From NCBI RefSeq assembly GCF_001280005.1, contig NZ_LGDW01000443.1, forward strand, positions 1 to 64,000: a DNA stretch of 64,000 nucleotides, in the 5' to 3' direction. Below, piece by piece: positions 10,332 to 22,592 of this stretch. The DNA is from Streptomyces sp. NRRL WC-3618. GTDB lineage: Bacteria > Actinomycetota > Actinomycetes > Streptomycetales > Streptomycetaceae. The notes under the pieces were generated by a model. The model did not search any database. It worked only from the letters and a program-made list of their open reading frames with translations, and was not told where the DNA came from. The position numbers were made by a program, and so were the translations under genes. Positions within the stretch are counted from its first letter, which is position 1; every line of letters begins with the position of its first letter.

Positions 10332-11389
10332 GGGCCGATCCTTCCATGCATCCGAAAAATACGGTCGTACGCGGCGGCCAACAGCTCCGTATCGTGCCGA
10401 GGAGATCCGTCGGTCCGGGCCACCGGCGCCAGCTCGACCGCGGCACCGAACCGCTTGGCGGCATCGGTCAGCAAGTCGCGGTCGGGCACGGCGGCCTCGT
10501 CGGCAAGCACCACGTCCAGGGCGAGTTTAGGGGCGTGTCGTCCCAAAACCTCCAAATGACGCTGCGGAGAGAACCCCTCGGTTTCTCCGGGTTGCGGCGC
10601 GAGGTTCAGCGAGAGTACCCGGCGGGCCTTCGTCTCGGTGAGCGCGTCGAGCAGCTCGGGCACCAGCAGGTGCGGGATCACGGAGGAGAACCAGGAGCCT
10701 GGCCCGAGGACCACCCAGTCGGCGTCCAGGACGGCGGCGACGGCTTCCGGGACGGCGGGCGGGTCGTGCGGCACCAGGTGCACGGTCTGCACCTCGCCGG
10801 GCGTCAACGCGACGGTCGCCTGTCCCCGTACGGTGTCGACGTCGTCGGGCCGCTCCGGGTCGTGCCCCCTGACCAGCGCCTGCAACTCCAGAGGTACGGC
10901 GGACATCGGCAGGACGCGGCCGTGCGCGCCGAGGAGCCTGCCGACCAGGTCGAGGGCCTGTACGTGGTCGCCGAGCTGCTCCCACAGGGCGACGATCAGC
11001 AGGTTGCCGACGGCGTGCTCGTGCAGGTCACCCTTGGACTGGAAGCGGTGCTGGATGACGCGGGCCCAGGTCTGGCCCCAGTCGTCGTCGCCGCACAGGG
11101 CGGCCAGGGCCTTGCGCAGGTCGCCGGGCGGCAGCACGCCGAGCTCGTCGCGCAGGCGCCCGCTGGAGCCGCCGTCGTCGGCCACGGTGACGACCGCGGT
11201 CAGGTCGCCGGTGATCCGGCGCAGTGCGGCCAGCGACGCGGACAGCCCCATGCCGCCGCCCAGGGCGACGACCTTGGGCTGGGCGCCCCGGCGGCGCGGC
11301 CTGGCGCCGCGGGCCTCGACGGGCCGGCCCGTGCGCACCACGGGGGTCGCGCGTCGCAGCCTGCCCAGCCTCGGTGTACGTCCCGTCAT
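10322..11389 (-). CDS. yvcK: YvcK/CofD-like gluconeogenesis factor
   Basis: A 355-residue cytosolic protein of the YvcK family, which binds UDP-sugars and affects cell wall and carbon flux. Visible are the Rossmann-like [32 protein letters not shown], and the [14 protein letters not shown] motifs. An extra basic N-terminus of about 38 residues ([24 protein letters not shown]) precedes the domain. ATG overlaps the rapZ stop by 4 nt (ATGA), showing translational coupling with rapZ and whiA. Confidence 0.93.
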   Translation of the reverse strand: MTGRTPRLGRLRRATPVVRTGRPVEARGARPRRRGAQPKVVALGGGMGLSASLAALRRITGDLTAVVTVADDGGSSGRLRDELGVLPPGDLRKALAALCGDDDWGQTWARVIQHRFQSKGDLHEHAVGNLLIVALWEQLGDHVQALDLVGRLLGAHGRVLPMSAVPLELQALVRGHDPERPDDVDTVRGQATVALTPGEVQTVHLVPHDPPAVPEAVAAVLDADWVVLGPGSWFSSVIPHLLVPELLDALTETKARRVLSLNLAPQPGETEGFSPQRHLEVLGRHAPKLALDVVLADEAAVPDRDLLTDAAKRFGAAVELAPVARTDGSPRHDTELLAAAYDRIFRMHGRIGPWR

Positions 11390-12438
11390 TCCCGTCCCAT
11401 GTCCCGGTGCACGAGCACGGTCTCCACGCCCTGCGATGCCAGGCGGGCGGCGAGCTTCTCGGAGGTGGCGACCGAACGGTGCTTGCCGCCGGTGCAGCCG
11501 ACCGCGATCGTCACATAGCGCTTGCCCTCGCGGCGGTATCCGGCGGCGATGAGCTGGAGCAGCTCGGTGTACCGGTCGAGGAACTCCTTGGCGCCGGGCT
11601 GGTTGAAGACGTACGCCGACACCTCCTCGTTGAGGCCGGTGTACGGGCGCAGCTCCGGGACCCAGTGCGGGTTGGGCAGGAACCGCATGTCCACAACCAG
11701 GTCGGCGTCGACGGGCAGGCCGTACTTGAAGCCGAAGGACATGACCGTGGCCCGCAGCTCGGGCTCCTCCTCGCCGGCGAACTGGGCGTCCATCTTGGCG
11801 CGCAGTTCGTGCACGTTGAGGCTGGAGGTGTCGATCACCAGGTCGGCGTCGCCGCGCAGCTCACGCAGCAGCTCGCGCTCGGCGGCGATGCCGTCGACGA
11901 TGCGGCCGTCGCCCTGGAGGGGGTGCGGCCGGCGCACCGACTCGAAACGGCGCACCAGGGCGTCGTCCGAGGACTCCAGGAAGACGATCCGCCGGGTGAC
12001 GCCCTTGGCCGCCAGGTCGGCGAGCGACTCACGGAGGTTGTCGAAGAAACGCCGGCCGCGTACGTCGACGACGACCGCGATCCTCGCGACGTTGCCCTGC
12101 GAGCGGGCGCCGAGCTCCACCATGGTGGGGATCAGCGCGGGCGGCAGGTTGTCGACGACGAACCAGCCGAGGTCCTCCAGACACTTGGCGGCCGTCGAGC
12201 GGCCGGCTCCGGACATGCCGGAGATGATCACCAGCTCGGGGATGGCCGCTTCGGGGACCCCGGCTGTCTCGATGCCCGTACCCACTTGCTCTCCGTCTTC
12301 CTGGCCCGGCGGTTCCTGGTCCGCCGCGGCGCCCGGCGCGGGGCCCTCGGCGTGTCGCGAGCGATCGTCGCCCGTTTCCTTGGGACCCGTCTGGCCTTCC
12401 GCTGTGTGCTCGGGCTTCGGTGTCTCGTGCTCGGTCAT
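11386..12438 (-). CDS. rapZ: RNase adapter protein RapZ (P-loop nucleotide-binding)
   Basis: A 350-residue protein. After a charged, low-complexity 65-residue N-terminal extension typical of Streptomyces it has the P-loop [14 protein letters not shown] (Arg replaces the Lys of GKS, common in this family's actinobacterial members) and the conserved [13 protein letters not shown]. The C-terminal half carries [15 protein letters not shown]. In enterobacteria RapZ guides RNase E to GlmZ; its actinobacterial role is not settled. It is coupled by 4-nt overlaps to uvrC upstream and yvcK downstream. Confidence 0.94.
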   Translation of the reverse strand: MTEHETPKPEHTAEGQTGPKETGDDRSRHAEGPAPGAAADQEPPGQEDGEQVGTGIETAGVPEAAIPELVIISGMSGAGRSTAAKCLEDLGWFVVDNLPPALIPTMVELGARSQGNVARIAVVVDVRGRRFFDNLRESLADLAAKGVTRRIVFLESSDDALVRRFESVRRPHPLQGDGRIVDGIAAERELLRELRGDADLVIDTSSLNVHELRAKMDAQFAGEEEPELRATVMSFGFKYGLPVDADLVVDMRFLPNPHWVPELRPYTGLNEEVSAYVFNQPGAKEFLDRYTELLQLIAAGYRREGKRYVTIAVGCTGGKHRSVATSEKLAARLASQGVETVLVHRDMGRE

Positions 12439-14552
12439 TTCTCCTGCCCCCGTCGCTCGTCCGGGGTGCCCGCGGCTACGGGCTCCCCCGGGGAACCCGC
12501 CCTCGTCCCGGGTTCCCCGTCCTGCGTGACTGCCGTGGCTTCCGGCTCTTGCGTGTAGTCCATGATCTCTCCCGTCGCCGTGTTCACGGCGGGCGCGGCC
12601 GGGGCCGCCTGTGCGAGGGCCACGGCGATCGTCTCGGCCGTCTTGAGACCTATGCCGGGAACCTCGCGGATCTGGTCGATTGTGGCGGACCGCAGCTTCT
12701 TCACCGAGCCGAAATGCTTGATCAGCGCCTGTTTCCGGGATTCGCCGAGTCCGGGCACATCGTCCAGGGGGCTCGCCCGGAAGCGTTTGGCCCGTTTGAC
12801 GCGCTGGTACGTGATCGCGAAGCGGTGCGCCTCGTCACGCACGCGCTGGAGCAGATACAGGCCCTCACTGGTGCGGGGCAGGATCACCGGGTCGTCCTCG
12901 CCGGGAACCCAGACTTCCTCCAGGCGCTTGGCGAGGCCGCAGACGGCGATGTCATCGATGCCCAGCTCGTCCAGCGCCCGCTGGGCGGCGGCGACCTGTG
13001 GCTGCCCGCCGTCGACGACGACGAGCTGCGGCGGATAGGCGAACCGCTTGGGCCGCCCGTCGTCGTGCTTCAGCTCCACGCCGGGCTCCTGATCGGGTTC
13101 CTGTGCGGGTTCCTGGGCGGGTTCCTGGCCGTCCGCCCATTCGCCGGTCTTCTCCTTCTCGGCGATGTAGCGCTTGAAGCGACGGCCGATCACCTCGTGC
13201 ATGGACCGGACGTCGTCCTGTCCCTCGAAGCCCTTGATCTGGAAGCGGCGGTACTCGCTCTTGCGCTGCAGGCCGTCCTCGAAGACGACCATGGAGGCCA
13301 CCACGTCGTCGCCCTGGAGGTGGGAGATGTCGTAGCACTCGATCCGCAGCGGGGCGCTGTCCAGGTCGAGGGCCTCGGCGATCTCCTCCAGGGCGCGCGA
13401 GCGGGTCGTCAGGTCGGAGGCGCGCTTGGTCTTGTGCAACACGAGCGAATGCTGCGCGTTGCGCTGCACGGTCTCCATGAGGGCCTTCTTGTCGCCGCGC
13501 TGCGGGATGCGCAGCGAGACCCCGGATCCGCGCCGCTCCGCCAGCCACTCCTGGACGGGTTCCAGGGGGTCGGGCAGCGCGGGGACGAGGACCTCCTTGG
13601 GCACGGAGTCGCCCTTCTCCTCCCCGTAGAGCTGCTGGAGGGCGTGCTCGACCAGGGCCGCGGTGGTGACGTCCTCGACCTTGTCGGTCACCCAGCCCCG
13701 CTGGCCGCGCACCCGTCCACCGCGTACGTGGAAGATCTGCACGGCCGCTTCCAGCTCGTCCTCGGCGACCGCGATCAGGTCGGCGTCGGTCGCGTCGGCG
13801 AGCACGACCGCGCTCTTCTCCATGGCCTTCCGCAGGGCCTCGATGTCGTCGCGCAGCCGGGCCGCCCGCTCGTACTCCATCTCCTCGGCCGCTTCCGTCA
13901 TCCGCTGTTCCAGCCGGCGCAGATACGTCCCTGTCCGGCCGGCCATGAAGTCGCTGAACTCCTCGGCCAGTTCACGGTGTTCGTCGGCGGAGACCCGCCC
14001 GACGCAGGGCGCCGAGCACTTGCCGATGTAGCCCAGGAGACAGGGGCGGCCGGTGCGGGCGGCGTTCTTGAAGACACCGGCCGAGCACGTGCGCACCGGG
14101 AAGACGCGCAGCAGCAGGTCCACGGTGTCGCGGATGGCCCACGCGTGCCCGTACGGCCCGAAATAGCGGACGCCCTTGCGCTTGTGACCGCGCATCACCT
14201 GCACGCGCGGGTACTCCTCGTTCATGGTCACCGCGAGATACGGGTAGCTCTTGTCGTCGCGGTACTTGACGTTGAAACGAGGGTCGAACTCCTTGATCCA
14301 GGAGTACTCCAGCTGGAGCGCCTCGACCTCCGTGGACACCACCGTCCACTCCACGGAGGCGGCCGTGGTGACCATCGTGCGGGTACGCGGGTGGAGGCCG
14401 GCCAGGTCCTGGAAGTAGTTGGCCAGGCGCTGGCGCAGGCTTTTCGCCTTCCCGACGTAGATCACCCGGCGGTGCTCGTCGCGGAATTTGTACACCCCGG
14501 GAGAGTCCGGGATCTGTCCCGGCTTGGGGCGGTAGCTGGAGGGGTCGGCCAT
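12435..14552 (-). CDS. uvrC: Excinuclease ABC subunit UvrC
   Basis: A 705-residue nuclease that makes both incisions in nucleotide excision repair. Domains in order: GIY-YIG nuclease (about residues 14-100, SPGVYKF...[13 protein letters not shown]), a cysteine-containing segment, the UvrB-binding UVR helix (about 215-250), the RNase H-like 5' nuclease (about 400-590, with [20 protein letters not shown] and VVVDGGQPQ), and a tandem helix-hairpin-helix (about 610-670, [20 protein letters not shown]). An unusual QEPA-type repeat is inserted inside the nuclease region (see repeat at 13083-13130). First gene of the operon; its start lies 7 nt after a TAGGGT element, so it may be leaderless. Confidence 0.97.
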   Translation of the reverse strand: MADPSSYRPKPGQIPDSPGVYKFRDEHRRVIYVGKAKSLRQRLANYFQDLAGLHPRTRTMVTTAASVEWTVVSTEVEALQLEYSWIKEFDPRFNVKYRDDKSYPYLAVTMNEEYPRVQVMRGHKRKGVRYFGPYGHAWAIRDTVDLLLRVFPVRTCSAGVFKNAARTGRPCLLGYIGKCSAPCVGRVSADEHRELAEEFSDFMAGRTGTYLRRLEQRMTEAAEEMEYERAARLRDDIEALRKAMEKSAVVLADATDADLIAVAEDELEAAVQIFHVRGGRVRGQRGWVTDKVEDVTTAALVEHALQQLYGEEKGDSVPKEVLVPALPDPLEPVQEWLAERRGSGVSLRIPQRGDKKALMETVQRNAQHSLVLHKTKRASDLTTRSRALEEIAEALDLDSAPLRIECYDISHLQGDDVVASMVVFEDGLQRKSEYRRFQIKGFEGQDDVRSMHEVIGRRFKRYIAEKEKTGEWADGQEPAQEPAQEPDQEPGVELKHDDGRPKRFAYPPQLVVVDGGQPQVAAAQRALDELGIDDIAVCGLAKRLEEVWVPGEDDPVILPRTSEGLYLLQRVRDEAHRFAITYQRVKRAKRFRASPLDDVPGLGESRKQALIKHFGSVKKLRSATIDQIREVPGIGLKTAETIAVALAQAAPAAPAVNTATGEIMDYTQEPEATAVTQDGEPGTRAGSPGEPVAAGTPDERRGQEK
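13083..13130 (-). repeat. Four 12-bp tandem repeats inside uvrC
   Basis: Four consecutive 12-bp units (GGGTTCCTGNNC on the plus strand) encode [16 protein letters not shown] in UvrC. The repeat is in frame and lies in a loop just before the [15 protein letters not shown] segment. Confidence 0.85.
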
Positions 14553-14559
14553 GTCTCAC

Positions 14560-14582
14560 ACCCTACTGGCGGGGTGTGACAG
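14560..14582 (-). promoter_or_regulatory. Degenerate RecA-NDp-like promoter of uvrC
   Basis: Minus-strand CTGTCACAC, 8 nt, TAGGGT, then 7 nt to the uvrC ATG. Spacing equals that of the RecA-NDp motif, and TGTC and TANNNT are kept, but the AGTG half is CACA. Weak evidence of damage control. Confidence 0.35.
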
Positions 14583-14843
14583 CGCGGTGATCCCGTGGAC
14601 CGAAGCCCCCGGTCCCCGGGAGGGGCGGGCAGGAACGTGAGCCTCAGGTGTTGTCCCGTCTTGGTCAACACGCTTCAATGCGGGGGAACTCGGGGGCGGT
14701 GAACAGCCGCGTACACCCGTGCGGACACGGGGGCACGCGGACACGGGGGCGAGAACGCCGCGTACGCCCGCCGGGCAGCCCCGGTTCGACCCACGCGCAC
14801 GGTCCGACCAGCCGCCGCGATCATCCACAGAAGGGCCCCCTGC

Positions 14844-15806
14844 ATGCGACAAGGCACACCGCACGCGGACGACGTCGTCGCGGAGGAAACCGCCGCGGAA
14901 CTGGACACGGCTCTGCGAAATGGCCCCTTCCATGTGGCCCTGCGCGCCGCGATCACCGCTCGCGGTCTGCCCCTGCAGCGCGTCCAGCACCATCTGTGGC
15001 GGTACGGGGTCAAGGTCGGCGTCACCAGCCTGAGTTACTGGCAGCAGGGCGCCCGCCGCCCGCAGCGCCCCGAGTCGCTGCGGGCCGTCAGGGCCCTGGA
15101 GGAGATCCTCCAGCTACCGGACGAGGCCTTGATCCGGCTGCTCTCCCAGGACGAGGAGCGCGCCGCCACGCAGCGTCCCGCCGCGCGTTCGTACCGCTCT
15201 CTGGTGGAGGCCTCCGGAGCTCTGGAGCGGCTGCTGACGGAGCTGGCGGCGCCGCCCGACGGCGGCCTGCACACTCTCGGCCTGCACGAACGGGTACGAA
15301 TCGGCACCCACCGTGAACTCCTCACCCGGGAGTCCCACCACATCGTGCGCGCCCACCGGGACGACACCGACCGTTTCGTCGCCGTGCACCACGGTGACCC
15401 CGGCTGCGTGCCGGACCGCATGTCGGTCCACGCCCTGGAGAACTGCCGCACGGGGCGGGTACGCCGGCACCACGACACCGGAGTGCTCGTCGCCGAACTC
15501 CTCTTCGACACGCGGTTGCGCGCGGGCGACACGTTCCTCTTCCGGTACGCCGTCGAGGACGGGACCGCGGGCATGTCCCGTGAGTACGTGCGCGGATTCG
15601 GTGTCGCGGGCGGCCAGTACGCCCTCCAGGTCCGTTTCGACGACGGTTCCCTGCCGGTGCGCTGCCACCGGTTCGCCCAGCACTCGGCGGCGGCGCCTCG
15701 CAGTGGCCGTCAGGAACTGCCGGTGAGCGCCCGCCACCGCTCGGTCCACCTCGTCGAGCCGAGGCTGCGACCAGGGATTCTGGGCATCGGCTGGGACTGG
15801 GAATGA
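14844..15806 (+). CDS. Helix-turn-helix domain protein, unknown target
   Basis: A 320-residue cytosolic protein. Residues about 30-95 look like an XRE-type helix-turn-helix (FHVALRAAITARGLPLQRV...VTSLSYWQQGARRPQRPESLRAV). The rest has a beta-rich region with VGVTSLS-like and FRYAVEDGTAG segments that I cannot assign. It is divergent from uvrC and is followed by the LacI regulator operator region. A similar gene follows uvrC in other Streptomyces, so it is probably a core gene of unknown role. The upstream 290 nt (14553-14843) show only the uvrC promoter. Confidence 0.7.
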   Translation: MRQGTPHADDVVAEETAAELDTALRNGPFHVALRAAITARGLPLQRVQHHLWRYGVKVGVTSLSYWQQGARRPQRPESLRAVRALEEILQLPDEALIRLLSQDEERAATQRPAARSYRSLVEASGALERLLTELAAPPDGGLHTLGLHERVRIGTHRELLTRESHHIVRAHRDDTDRFVAVHHGDPGCVPDRMSVHALENCRTGRVRRHHDTGVLVAELLFDTRLRAGDTFLFRYAVEDGTAGMSREYVRGFGVAGGQYALQVRFDDGSLPVRCHRFAQHSAAAPRSGRQELPVSARHRSVHLVEPRLRPGILGIGWDWE

Positions 15807-15821
15807 CCGGCCCGGCACAGG

Positions 15822-15859
15822 CGTAAGCGTTTACGTAAGCGCTTACGCAAGCGTTTACG
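15822..15859 (+). promoter_or_regulatory. Triple overlapping LacI-type operator
   Basis: Three 14-bp palindromes repeat every 12 bp and share their CG ends: CGTAAGCGTTTACG (15822-15835), CGTAAGCGCTTACG (15834-15847, perfect) and CGCAAGCGTTTACG (15846-15859). The central CG step and AAGCGCTT core are typical of LacI-family operators. They lie 65 nt upstream of the lacI-family start, implying autoregulation of the regulator-kinase operon. Confidence 0.8.
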
Positions 15860-15924
15860 TCGCGCTGGGGATGCGATACGTTGCCGTCAGTGACGTCCGG
15901 TCGGGACGGGAAGGCGGGGACTTC

Positions 15925-16989
15925 ATGGCGACGATGACCGATGTCGCACGGCACGCCGGCGTGTCCGTGGCGACCGTTTCCCATGTACTGAACGGCACCC
16001 GCGTCGTGCGCCCCGCGACCCGTCAGACCGTCCTCGACGCCATCGAGACGCTGGGCTACTCCCCGAACACTCTGGCCCGTTCTCTGGTCACCGCGCGAAC
16101 ACGGTCCTTCGGGCTCGCGGTGTCGGCGATCAGCAACCCGTACTTCACGGAGATCCTCCAGGGCGTCGAGGCCTGCGCCCTGGAACACGGCTACAGCCTT
16201 CTCCTCGCCGACCCGCACGACGACCCCGAGCACGAGCGCAAAGTCGTCCAGCTGCTGCACGAGCGACGCGTGGACGGCATGATCGTGGCCCCCTCGGCGG
16301 ATCCCGGGGCGCTGGTCGCCTATCTGACCCGGCACGAGCTACCGACGGTGTTCCTGGACCGGTTGGTCGACACCCCAGCGGACAGCGCTCCGCGCTTCGA
16401 CCAGGTGTGCGCCGAGAACGCCGAACCGATGGTCCGGCTGATGGCCCACCTCACCGCCCTCGGCCACAAACGCGTCGGGCTCGTCACGGGCCGCCCCGGC
16501 CTCAGCTCGACGGCGGAACGCATCGCCGGCTATCGCATCGGCCTCGCCGCCGCCGGGCTCCCCCACGACGAACGCCTGGTGGCCCATGGCGGCGCAGGGC
16601 CGGAGGGGGCCGAGCGGGCCACCGCCGCCCTCCTCGCCCTCGCGGCGCCACCGACCGCCCTCGTCACCGCCGACAACGCGATGACCATCGGCGCCCTGCG
16701 CGCCCTGCGCGGGCGGGGCCTCACCGTGCCGGACGACCTGGCGCTGTGCTGCTTCGACGACTTCGCCTGGGCCGATCTCCTCACCCCGGGGCTCACCGCG
16801 ATCGCGCAGCCCGGCAGGGACATCGGCGCCCAGGCCGTACGTCTGCTCCTGGAACGCCTGGCCGACCCGGACCGCCCGGCCCGAACCGTGCGGCTCCCGT
16901 GCACGTTCGTCCATCGCCATTCGTGCGGTTGCGCCGACCAGAAGCACCGCGGCAACACCCCTCAGTCCGGGAAAGGACCCGTTTCGTGA
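15925..16989 (+). CDS. LacI-family transcriptional regulator
   Basis: A 354-residue repressor. The N-terminal HTH and hinge are clear (MTDVARHAGVSVATVSHVLNGTR...ALARSLVTARTR, residues 3-60), followed by the periplasmic-binding-protein-like sensor domain ending near VHRHSCGC. I chose the ATG at 15925 because the HTH begins directly after it; the longer frame from 15871 adds 18 atypical residues. The stop overlaps the GTG of the PfkB kinase by 4 nt, so both are one operon behind the triple operator. The effector is likely the sugar, or sugar phosphate, handled by the kinase. Confidence 0.93.
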   Translation: MATMTDVARHAGVSVATVSHVLNGTRVVRPATRQTVLDAIETLGYSPNTLARSLVTARTRSFGLAVSAISNPYFTEILQGVEACALEHGYSLLLADPHDDPEHERKVVQLLHERRVDGMIVAPSADPGALVAYLTRHELPTVFLDRLVDTPADSAPRFDQVCAENAEPMVRLMAHLTALGHKRVGLVTGRPGLSSTAERIAGYRIGLAAAGLPHDERLVAHGGAGPEGAERATAALLALAAPPTALVTADNAMTIGALRALRGRGLTVPDDLALCCFDDFAWADLLTPGLTAIAQPGRDIGAQAVRLLLERLADPDRPARTVRLPCTFVHRHSCGCADQKHRGNTPQSGKGPVS

Positions 16990-17897
16990 TCGTCGTCGCC
17001 GGTGAGGCCCTGATCGACCTGGTTCCGCACACGGCGGGCGCCCTCGCGGATCTGCGGCCGGCGCTCGGCGGCGGGCCCTACAACACGGCGGTGGCCCTCG
17101 GCCGCCTCGGTTCCCCCACCGCGTTCTGTTCCCGTGTCTCGTCCGACGCCTTCGGCGAGGCACTGCTCGACGGGCTGCGCTCGGCAGGCGTCGACGTGTC
17201 GGCGGTGCAGCGCGGCAGCGAGCCGACCACCCTGGCGGTCGCCTCGATCGGCGTGGACGGCTCCGCCGCCTACTCCTTCTATGTCGAGGGCACCGCGGAC
17301 CGGCTGTTCACGGCGCCCGCTCAACTCCCCGCCACGGCCAGGGCGGTGTCCTTCGGTACCTGTTCACTGGTTCTGGAGCCGGGGGCGAGCGCGTACGAGG
17401 AACTGTTGCGGAGCGCTGCCGCGCAGGGCGTGTTCACCGCGCTCGACCCGAACATCAGACCCGTACTCATCCCCGACGCAGACGCCTACAGGGCTCGTTT
17501 CACGAGCTGGCTGCCCTCGGTGTCACTGCTCAAGCTCTCGGAGGAGGACGCGAAGTGGCTCGGCGGGAATCCGCACGAATGGCTGGCCGCCGGCCCTTCT
17601 GCCGTCGTGGTCACCCGGGGCGGCGACGGGCTGGGCGTCTTCACACGTGACGGCGCGGAATACTCCGTGCCCGGCGAGCAGGTCGACGTCGTGGACACGA
17701 TCGGCGCCGGCGACACCGTGAACGCGGCACTGCTGCACGGCCTGTCGACCAGGGACGCCCTGTCCCCGACGGCGCTTGCCGAGCTCGGCCCCGACGGCTG
17801 GACCGGCCTGCTCCGTCTCGCGGCCCGTGCCGCGGCGATCACCTGTTCACGAGCGGGCGCGGAACCGCCGTACGCGGCCGAACTGGGCGCTCTGTAG
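16986..17897 (+). CDS. PfkB-family sugar kinase (fructokinase-like)
   Basis: A 303-residue ribokinase-fold enzyme. It shows the N-terminal VAGEALIDLVP, the substrate loop GGGPYNTAVALGRLG (first PfkB signature), VVVTRGGDG and the catalytic DTIGAGDT (second signature, Asp as base). Starts at the GTG overlapping the lacI stop. The closest look is to fructokinases, but the sugar cannot be fixed from sequence. No transporter is next to it. Confidence 0.88.
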   Translation: MIVVAGEALIDLVPHTAGALADLRPALGGGPYNTAVALGRLGSPTAFCSRVSSDAFGEALLDGLRSAGVDVSAVQRGSEPTTLAVASIGVDGSAAYSFYVEGTADRLFTAPAQLPATARAVSFGTCSLVLEPGASAYEELLRSAAAQGVFTALDPNIRPVLIPDADAYRARFTSWLPSVSLLKLSEEDAKWLGGNPHEWLAAGPSAVVVTRGGDGLGVFTRDGAEYSVPGEQVDVVDTIGAGDTVNAALLHGLSTRDALSPTALAELGPDGWTGLLRLAARAAAITCSRAGAEPPYAAELGAL

Positions 17898-17937
17898 GGG
17901 CGGTCCGGTTGGTGGTACCTCCTGCTTGTCCGACGTA

Positions 17938-17970
17938 CGGCGGCCCGCGGGGAGTCCCCGCGGGCCGCCG
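17938..17970. terminator. Bidirectional hairpin between kinase and uvrA
   Basis: A perfect 15-bp stem (CGGCGGCCCGCGGGG) with an AGT loop sits between the converging stops of the PfkB kinase and uvrA. Confidence 0.85.
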
Positions 17971-18002
17971 TGTTCGTCACGCTGTCCGGATCCGTCGACG
18001 GC

Positions 18003-20993
<2,991 letters not shown>

Positions 20994-21049
20994 GCCGGTC
21001 CGCACCTTTCTTGAGAGAAGTGACAGGGGCGGGGCCCCCGTGCTTTCTC

Positions 21050-21072
21050 AGACTAGGGGGAGCCACTGACAA
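21050..21072 (-). promoter_or_regulatory. RecA-NDp type DNA-damage promoter of uvrA
   Basis: Minus-strand TTGTCAGTG, 8 nt, TAGTCT: an exact match to the TTGTCRGTG-N8-TANNNT consensus, giving a leader of about 50 nt before the uvrA start. Confidence 0.7.
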
Positions 21073-21217
21073 CGCCGGTTCGGATTCCTGGGGCGGTAAC
21101 AATCCCCGGCCATCCAGCATGCCCGACGCCACGCTCGACCATATAGCACGCACATTCGATTTGCGGGCCTGGTCCGCCGCCTTCACCCGAACGTGTGGCG
21201 GGGCTATCGTCGGAACC

Positions 21218-21904
21218 ATGGCCGATCATGTGCGCGACCTGGCATCTGTACGCGACGCGACGGAACGGCTGCTCACCGCAGCCGGGAAATTGAACAACGA
21301 TTCGGTGGCCGAGCCGTCACGGCTGCCGGGCTGGACCCGCGGCCACGTCCTCGCCCACCTCGCCCGTAACGCGGACGCCCTCGTGAACGTCCTGGCCGGG
21401 CGCCCCATGTACGCCTCCGCCGAGGCCCGGGACGCCGACATCGACCGGGACGCCCCGCGCCCCCTCGACGTACAGCTCCTGGACGTGCGCGAGAGCGCCA
21501 CCCGCTTCCAGGAGACGGGGGCCGCGCCCGCGGACTGGTCACGCACGGTGGAACTGCGCAACGGGGTCACCGACACCGCCTCCGGGGTGCCGCTGCGCCG
21601 CTGGGCCGAGGTCGAGCTGCACCACGTGGACCTGGGCATCGGGTACGAGCTCGAAGATCTCCCGGCGGAGTTCACGGAGCGCGAGATCACGTTCCTGACC
21701 GACCGGTTCACCGGCCACCCCGACGTGGCCCACACCGTGGTCACGGACGGCACGCGCGCGTGGAGCACGGGAAGCGAGTCCGCCGGGCCCGGGATCACGG
21801 TCACCGGGTCGGCGCCCGAGCTGCTGGGGTGGCTCTGCGGCCGACGCGACGGAGCGGGACTCGACGTGCGGGGAGGAGCCCTGCCCCCACTGCCCCCGCT
21901 CTAG
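21218..21904 (+). CDS. Maleylpyruvate isomerase/DinB-like mycothiol-dependent family protein
   Basis: A 228-residue protein of the TIGR03083/MDMPI family. It has the N-terminal helical LPGWTRGHVLAHLARNADAL with the metal-binding His and the ELHHVDLGIGYE segment carrying further His ligands. The family includes mycothiol-dependent isomerases and S-transferases, consistent with an actinomycete. The C-terminal part has the small MDMPI_C-like sheet. The ATG at 21218 lies just after a TATCGT element, so it may be leaderless. The exact substrate is unknown. Confidence 0.82.
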   Translation: MADHVRDLASVRDATERLLTAAGKLNNDSVAEPSRLPGWTRGHVLAHLARNADALVNVLAGRPMYASAEARDADIDRDAPRPLDVQLLDVRESATRFQETGAAPADWSRTVELRNGVTDTASGVPLRRWAEVELHHVDLGIGYELEDLPAEFTEREITFLTDRFTGHPDVAHTVVTDGTRAWSTGSESAGPGITVTGSAPELLGWLCGRRDGAGLDVRGGALPPLPPL

Positions 21905-21925
21905 GTCAGTGCGTCGCTATAGGCT
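21903..21925 (+). promoter_or_regulatory. Possible RecA-NDp-like promoter of the MBL gene
   Basis: AGGTCAGTG, 8 nt, TAGGCT, then 7 nt to the ATG at 21933. It has correct spacing but differs from TTGTCRGTG at two positions. It overlaps the stop codon of the gene before. Confidence 0.3.
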
Positions 21926-21932
21926 GAACGCC

Positions 21933-22583
21933 ATGACGTACAGCGGAGCGGTGAAGGTCGGCGGCCCTGCCGATGTGCACGAGTTGCAGGATCTGATGAT
22001 CACCAAGGTCGCGGTGGGCCCGATGAACAACAACGCCTACCTGCTGCGCTGCCGGGCCACGGACGAGCAGCTGCTGATCGATGCGGCGAACGACGCCCAG
22101 ACGTTGATCACACTCATCGGTGACGACGGCATCGCGTCGGTCGTCACCACGCATCAGCACGGAGACCACTGGCAGGCGCTCGCCGAGGTCGTGGCCGCCA
22201 CCGGCGCACGTACGTACGCGGGCCGGGACGACGCCGAGGGCATCCCCGTACCGACCGATGTGCCCGTCGACGACGGAGACACGATCCGCGTGGGGCGCGT
22301 GGAACTCACCGCGCGCCATCTGGTCGGACACACGCCGGGCTCGATCGCGCTCGTCTACGACGACCCGCACGGGCACCCGCACGTGTTCACCGGAGACTGT
22401 CTCTTCCCCGGCGGTCCCGGCCGGACAACACGGCCCGATGACTTCCAGAGCCTGATGAGCGGGCTAGAGGAGAAGGTGTTCAGCCTGCCAGATGAGGCCT
22501 GGATCTACCCCGGGCACGGCAACGACAGCACCCTCGGGGCGGAGCGCCCGCACATTCAGGAGTGGTGGGCTCGGGGCTGGTAG
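21933..22583 (+). CDS. Metallo-beta-lactamase-fold hydrolase (glyoxalase II-like)
   Basis: A 216-residue enzyme with the metal-binding TTHQHGDHW (about residue 71-79), RHLVGHTPGSIA, the bridging Asp in FTGDCLFPGG and a C-terminal YPGHG. The family hydrolyses thioesters such as S-lactoylglutathione; in this genus the thiol would be mycothiol, which is inference. The last 27 codons exist again, diverged and with a 1-nt deletion, at 25201-25280, so this gene marks the left edge of a decayed accessory patch. Confidence 0.9.
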   Translation: MTYSGAVKVGGPADVHELQDLMITKVAVGPMNNNAYLLRCRATDEQLLIDAANDAQTLITLIGDDGIASVVTTHQHGDHWQALAEVVAATGARTYAGRDDAEGIPVPTDVPVDDGDTIRVGRVELTARHLVGHTPGSIALVYDDPHGHPHVFTGDCLFPGGPGRTTRPDDFQSLMSGLEEKVFSLPDEAWIYPGHGNDSTLGAERPHIQEWWARGW

Positions 22584-22592
22584 TCGCGGGTA

